A DNA stretch of 64,000 nucleotides, taken from GCA-958296115 sp965222445. GTDB taxonomy: Bacteria; Chloroflexota; Dehalococcoidia; Lucifugimonadales; CAJWER01. Shown in pieces: positions 61,876 to 64,000 of this stretch; position 1 is the first letter of the stretch; each line of letters starts with the position of its first letter. The stretch covers positions 2,170,001 through 2,234,000 of the forward strand of contig CBDCTY010000002.1 of assembly GCA_965222445.1 (NCBI GenBank), written 5' to 3'. The position numbers were made by a program, and so were the translations under genes. The notes under the pieces were generated by a model. The model worked only from the letters and a program-made list of their open reading frames with translations. It made no database searches and was not told the origin of the DNA.

Positions 61876-61934
61876 GATGAGCTACGCCGCGCCTCCAGCG
61901 TCTTCCCCCAACCCAACACCCGGCAGGTGCTTCC

Positions 61935-62570
61935 ATGACCGGTCAACAGCGGACACTTCCCCTGTTCCCGCTCAACGTGGTGCTGTTTCCCAGCGGCTTC
62001 CTGCCCCTGCACATCTTCGAGGAGCGTTACAGGCTGATGATCCAGCGTTGCCTCGACGCAGACTCGGAATTCGGCGTTGTCCTTATCAAGTCCGGCGTCG
62101 AGGTTGGTGGGAATGCGGAGCCGCACGCGGTCGGCACTGCCGCTCGGATCGTGAACGTCAGGCGGGAAGAGGATGGCCGGATGAACATCCTGGTCACGGG
62201 CGGGGAGCGGTTTCGAATCGACTCCGTCCTGCTCCGGCAGCCCTACATGGAGGGGGTAGTGGACATTCTCGACGACGGCAGCCCCGAGGCGCCCGACTCT
62301 GACCTGCTCGCGGACGTGCGGCAGACCGTCGAGGAACAGATACGGCTGCTGCACGGCCTGCGCGGCGGCTGGGTTCGCGAGCCAAAGACGCCGGGAAACC
62401 CCGTGGAGCTGTCGTGGCTGGTGTGCACCCTTCTGCAGGCGGGCAACGATGTGAAGCAGGCCCTGCTAGAGGAGCCCTCGACCGTCGCCAGGCTGCGTGC
62501 CCAGCTGCCCCTGCTCAGGAGCAACGCCGCCGTCCTCAGGGAGCGAATAGCAGAGCGCCTGGGCGGGTAG
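61935..62570 (+). CDS. Lon-protease N-terminal-domain (LON substrate-binding) protein
   Basis: A 211-residue stand-alone LON N domain (PF02190), with the start TLPLFPLNVVLFPSGFLPLHIFEERYR (residues 7-33) and the later helical subdomain (about 120-205). No AAA or protease domain follows. Such proteins are common in bacteria and their function is not settled; substrate binding for a protease or an independent role has been suggested. The gene starts 60 bp after the tRNA promoter, in the opposite direction. Confidence 0.88.
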   Translation: MTGQQRTLPLFPLNVVLFPSGFLPLHIFEERYRLMIQRCLDADSEFGVVLIKSGVEVGGNAEPHAVGTAARIVNVRREEDGRMNILVTGGERFRIDSVLLRQPYMEGVVDILDDGSPEAPDSDLLADVRQTVEEQIRLLHGLRGGWVREPKTPGNPVELSWLVCTLLQAGNDVKQALLEEPSTVARLRAQLPLLRSNAAVLRERIAERLGG

Positions 62571-62579
62571 CGAGCGGTT

Positions 62580-63782
62580 CTACCCCAGGTACCCGGCCCG
62601 GTCAAAGACCTCGGCCAATCGCCCGATACCCTCGCCGATCTCCTCCGGCGTGTTGTATCCGTAGCATAGCCTGGTCATGTTCTTGCCGGACACGCCGTCG
62701 GGGGCGAAGTTCACGCCCGGGTGGTAGCCGACGTCCGCGTCGAAAGCGGCCTCGTGTGTGGCCGTCGTGTCGGCGCCTTCCTGCAGCTGCAGCCACACGT
62801 ACAACGCGCCTTCGGGACGGCTCCACGTGGCGGCAGAGCCCATATTCTCGCCCAGCGCCGCCAGCATCGCGTCGCGCTTTGTGCGCAGAATGTGGTTGAC
62901 GTCCGATATGTGGCCGTGCAGACCTGAGGTCGCGTATCGGTGAACGGCCAGGGCGGCGAACTGGTTGACCCCGCCGCCGCTCTTGGCGGCCATGGCAACG
63001 TCGAGCACCTGCCGCGGTGCGGTCAAGTAGCCCAGACGCATGCCGGGCGCGATGATCTTCGAGAACGAACCTACGTACATGACGAGGCCGGAGTCGTCGA
63101 GCGAGTGGATCGAGGGCACGTCCTCCCCTTCGAACCGCAGATCGACGTAGCAGTCGTCCTCCAGTACCGGTACGCCGTGCTTCTGCGCGACCTGCACGAG
63201 GGCCTGCCGGCGCTCTAGGCTCATCGTCCATCCCTGTGGGTTCTGGAACGTGGGTATCGTATAGATCATCTTGGGCGGTTTCCCCTTAGACGACGCAAGC
63301 TCGATAGCCTCCTCTAGGGCGTCGGGGTCGAGTCCGTCATCGTCGCACGCCACGCCGCGAACGTCTGCACCGAACCGGCGGAGGATGTTCAGCGTGCCGC
63401 TGTAGAAGTAGTCCTCGGTCAGGACGACGTCACCGGGCTCAATCAGGGTCTCGATGATCATGTGCAGGGGCTGGCTGGAGCCGTCTGCCAGGATGATGTC
63501 GTCCGGTGTGACGTCGATGCTGCGCGTGCGCCTGAGCTTGTCGGCAACGTACTCCCGGAGGGGCGGGTAGCCCTGCGTGTGAGGGTAGACGGCGAGGCCG
63601 CGGCCCTCCTCCCCAAGCGCCGAGCGAAGGGATGCGGCGAGGTCGTCGAGCGGCAGCGAATCGGGGTCGGGGTAGGCTACGGCGAAGTCGTACTTAGCTC
63701 GCTTGACCGCCGCGCCGGGCCGGGGCGCAGGCGCACGGTCCGAAATGAGCCCGGAGAAACTGAATCCATCACCATCCGACAT
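62580..63782 (-). CDS. PLP-dependent aminotransferase, class I/II (LysN/Aro8-like)
   Basis: A 400-residue fold-type I aminotransferase. The PLP-lysine is in VGSFSKIIAPGMRLGY, and GSSQPLHMIIETLIEPGDV, YTIPTFQNPQGW and EDDCYVDLRF match the 2-aminoadipate / aromatic aminotransferase group. The ATG at 63782 has CAGGAG upstream; an extension to 63848 does not. There is no MocR-type helix-turn-helix. The C-terminus (RLCYGYNTPEEIGEG) is typical. It probably transfers an amino group in lysine, aromatic or related amino-acid metabolism; the exact substrate is not decided. Confidence 0.9.
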   Translation of the reverse strand: MSDGDGFSFSGLISDRAPAPRPGAAVKRAKYDFAVAYPDPDSLPLDDLAASLRSALGEEGRGLAVYPHTQGYPPLREYVADKLRRTRSIDVTPDDIILADGSSQPLHMIIETLIEPGDVVLTEDYFYSGTLNILRRFGADVRGVACDDDGLDPDALEEAIELASSKGKPPKMIYTIPTFQNPQGWTMSLERRQALVQVAQKHGVPVLEDDCYVDLRFEGEDVPSIHSLDDSGLVMYVGSFSKIIAPGMRLGYLTAPRQVLDVAMAAKSGGGVNQFAALAVHRYATSGLHGHISDVNHILRTKRDAMLAALGENMGSAATWSRPEGALYVWLQLQEGADTTATHEAAFDADVGYHPGVNFAPDGVSGKNMTRLCYGYNTPEEIGEGIGRLAEVFDRAGYLG

Positions 63783-63905
63783 CGCATACTCCTGTCGCAG
63801 TCTCCCTTGAAGCCAATAGAGCGTACCCCAAACCCGACGGGCATGCACGTTGCGTTGGCGATTCGCGGCTGTTAGTCACCATGAGTTGAGGGGGCCTCCT
63901 CGAAT

Positions 63906-64000
63906 GTCATTCCGAACGCAGCGCCAGCGGAGTGAGGAATCTACGCGTGGACGGCCCTGTGTGCAAGGATGTAGATTCTTCGTCGCTGCGCTCCTCAGAA
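63906..64000. repeat. GTCATTC-ended element, copy 2, cut by the window edge
   Basis: Starts GTCATTCCGAACGCAGCGCC and continues through GAGGAATCTACG ... GTAGATTCTTCGTCGCTGCG, inverted relative to 57101-57210. It would close with GAATGAC just past the edge. Confidence 0.75.

Overview
The window is GC-rich bacterial chromosome, about 60% G+C by eye. RNase Y, PlsY, PdxS/PdxT, a Ycf45-like R3H ATPase, an MshA-like glycosyltransferase, two gamma-glutamyltransferases, DUF1800/DUF1501 proteins, an ASPIC/UnbV protein and several dipeptide-type ABC genes together suggest a Chloroflexota genome (Dehalococcoidia / SAR202-like). That placement is inference from gene content; no rRNA or single-copy marker was compared. 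There is no phage, plasmid origin or CRISPR array.

Layout. 1-5.4 kb: the cut end of a two-repeat protein of unknown family, a small membrane protein, an M19 dipeptidase homologue lacking several metal ligands, a sarcosine-oxidase-like flavoprotein and an IS5-type insertion sequence. 5.4-20.3 kb: a housekeeping block with rny, a PHP phosphatase, plsY, a zinc-finger membrane protein, an Lrp/AsnC regulator behind two tandem promoters, aspS, an LDH2-type dehydrogenase, folE, a FemAB-like acyltransferase overlapping a GT4 glycosyltransferase, then on the minus strand a PNPOx-like protein, tmk, the R3H ATPase and pdxT/pdxS. 20.5-29 kb: a secreted quinoprotein-type dehydrogenase, a pRiA4b-ORF3/LexA-HTH fusion, two tRNA-Ser genes, a gamma-glutamyltransferase, a tandem cupredoxin lipoprotein and a CRTAC1-like protein. 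29.2-35.8 kb: a locus of solute-binding protein, two permeases, a BNR/Asp-box protein and a second beta-propeller. The binding protein has a long repeat stalk, and the locus has no ATPase gene. 35.8-37.4 kb: an IS66-family element with a perfect 8-bp target duplication, inserted into the end of a smaller inverted-repeat element.

37.5-47.3 kb: a SAM methyltransferase, the DUF1800 - NHL - DUF1501 operon, a HEPN/nucleotidyltransferase pair that looks like a toxin-antitoxin module, and a heterodimeric ABC exporter. 47.4-48.7 kb: a full-length paralogue of the gene cut at position 1. The two share a promoter that places transcription start at or next to the ATG, and palindromic repeats lie in frame inside the second copy. 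49-55.3 kb: two orphan paralogous DppB-type permeases in opposite orientation on either side of a second gamma-glutamyltransferase, then a 613-residue protein I do not recognise. 55.4-64 kb: an enolase-superfamily enzyme, a second FAD oxidoreductase, two MFS transporters, tRNA-Glu and tRNA-Gln, a Lon-N-domain protein and a PLP aminotransferase.

The intergenic DNA is full of short repeats: six copies of a roughly 125-bp element with TTGGTAT-type ends, two inverted copies of a roughly 197-bp MITE with 16-bp ends, GTCATTC-ended repeats, and hairpins whose arms change while pairing is kept. The gene set fits a heterotroph that takes up and degrades peptides, amines and carbohydrates.
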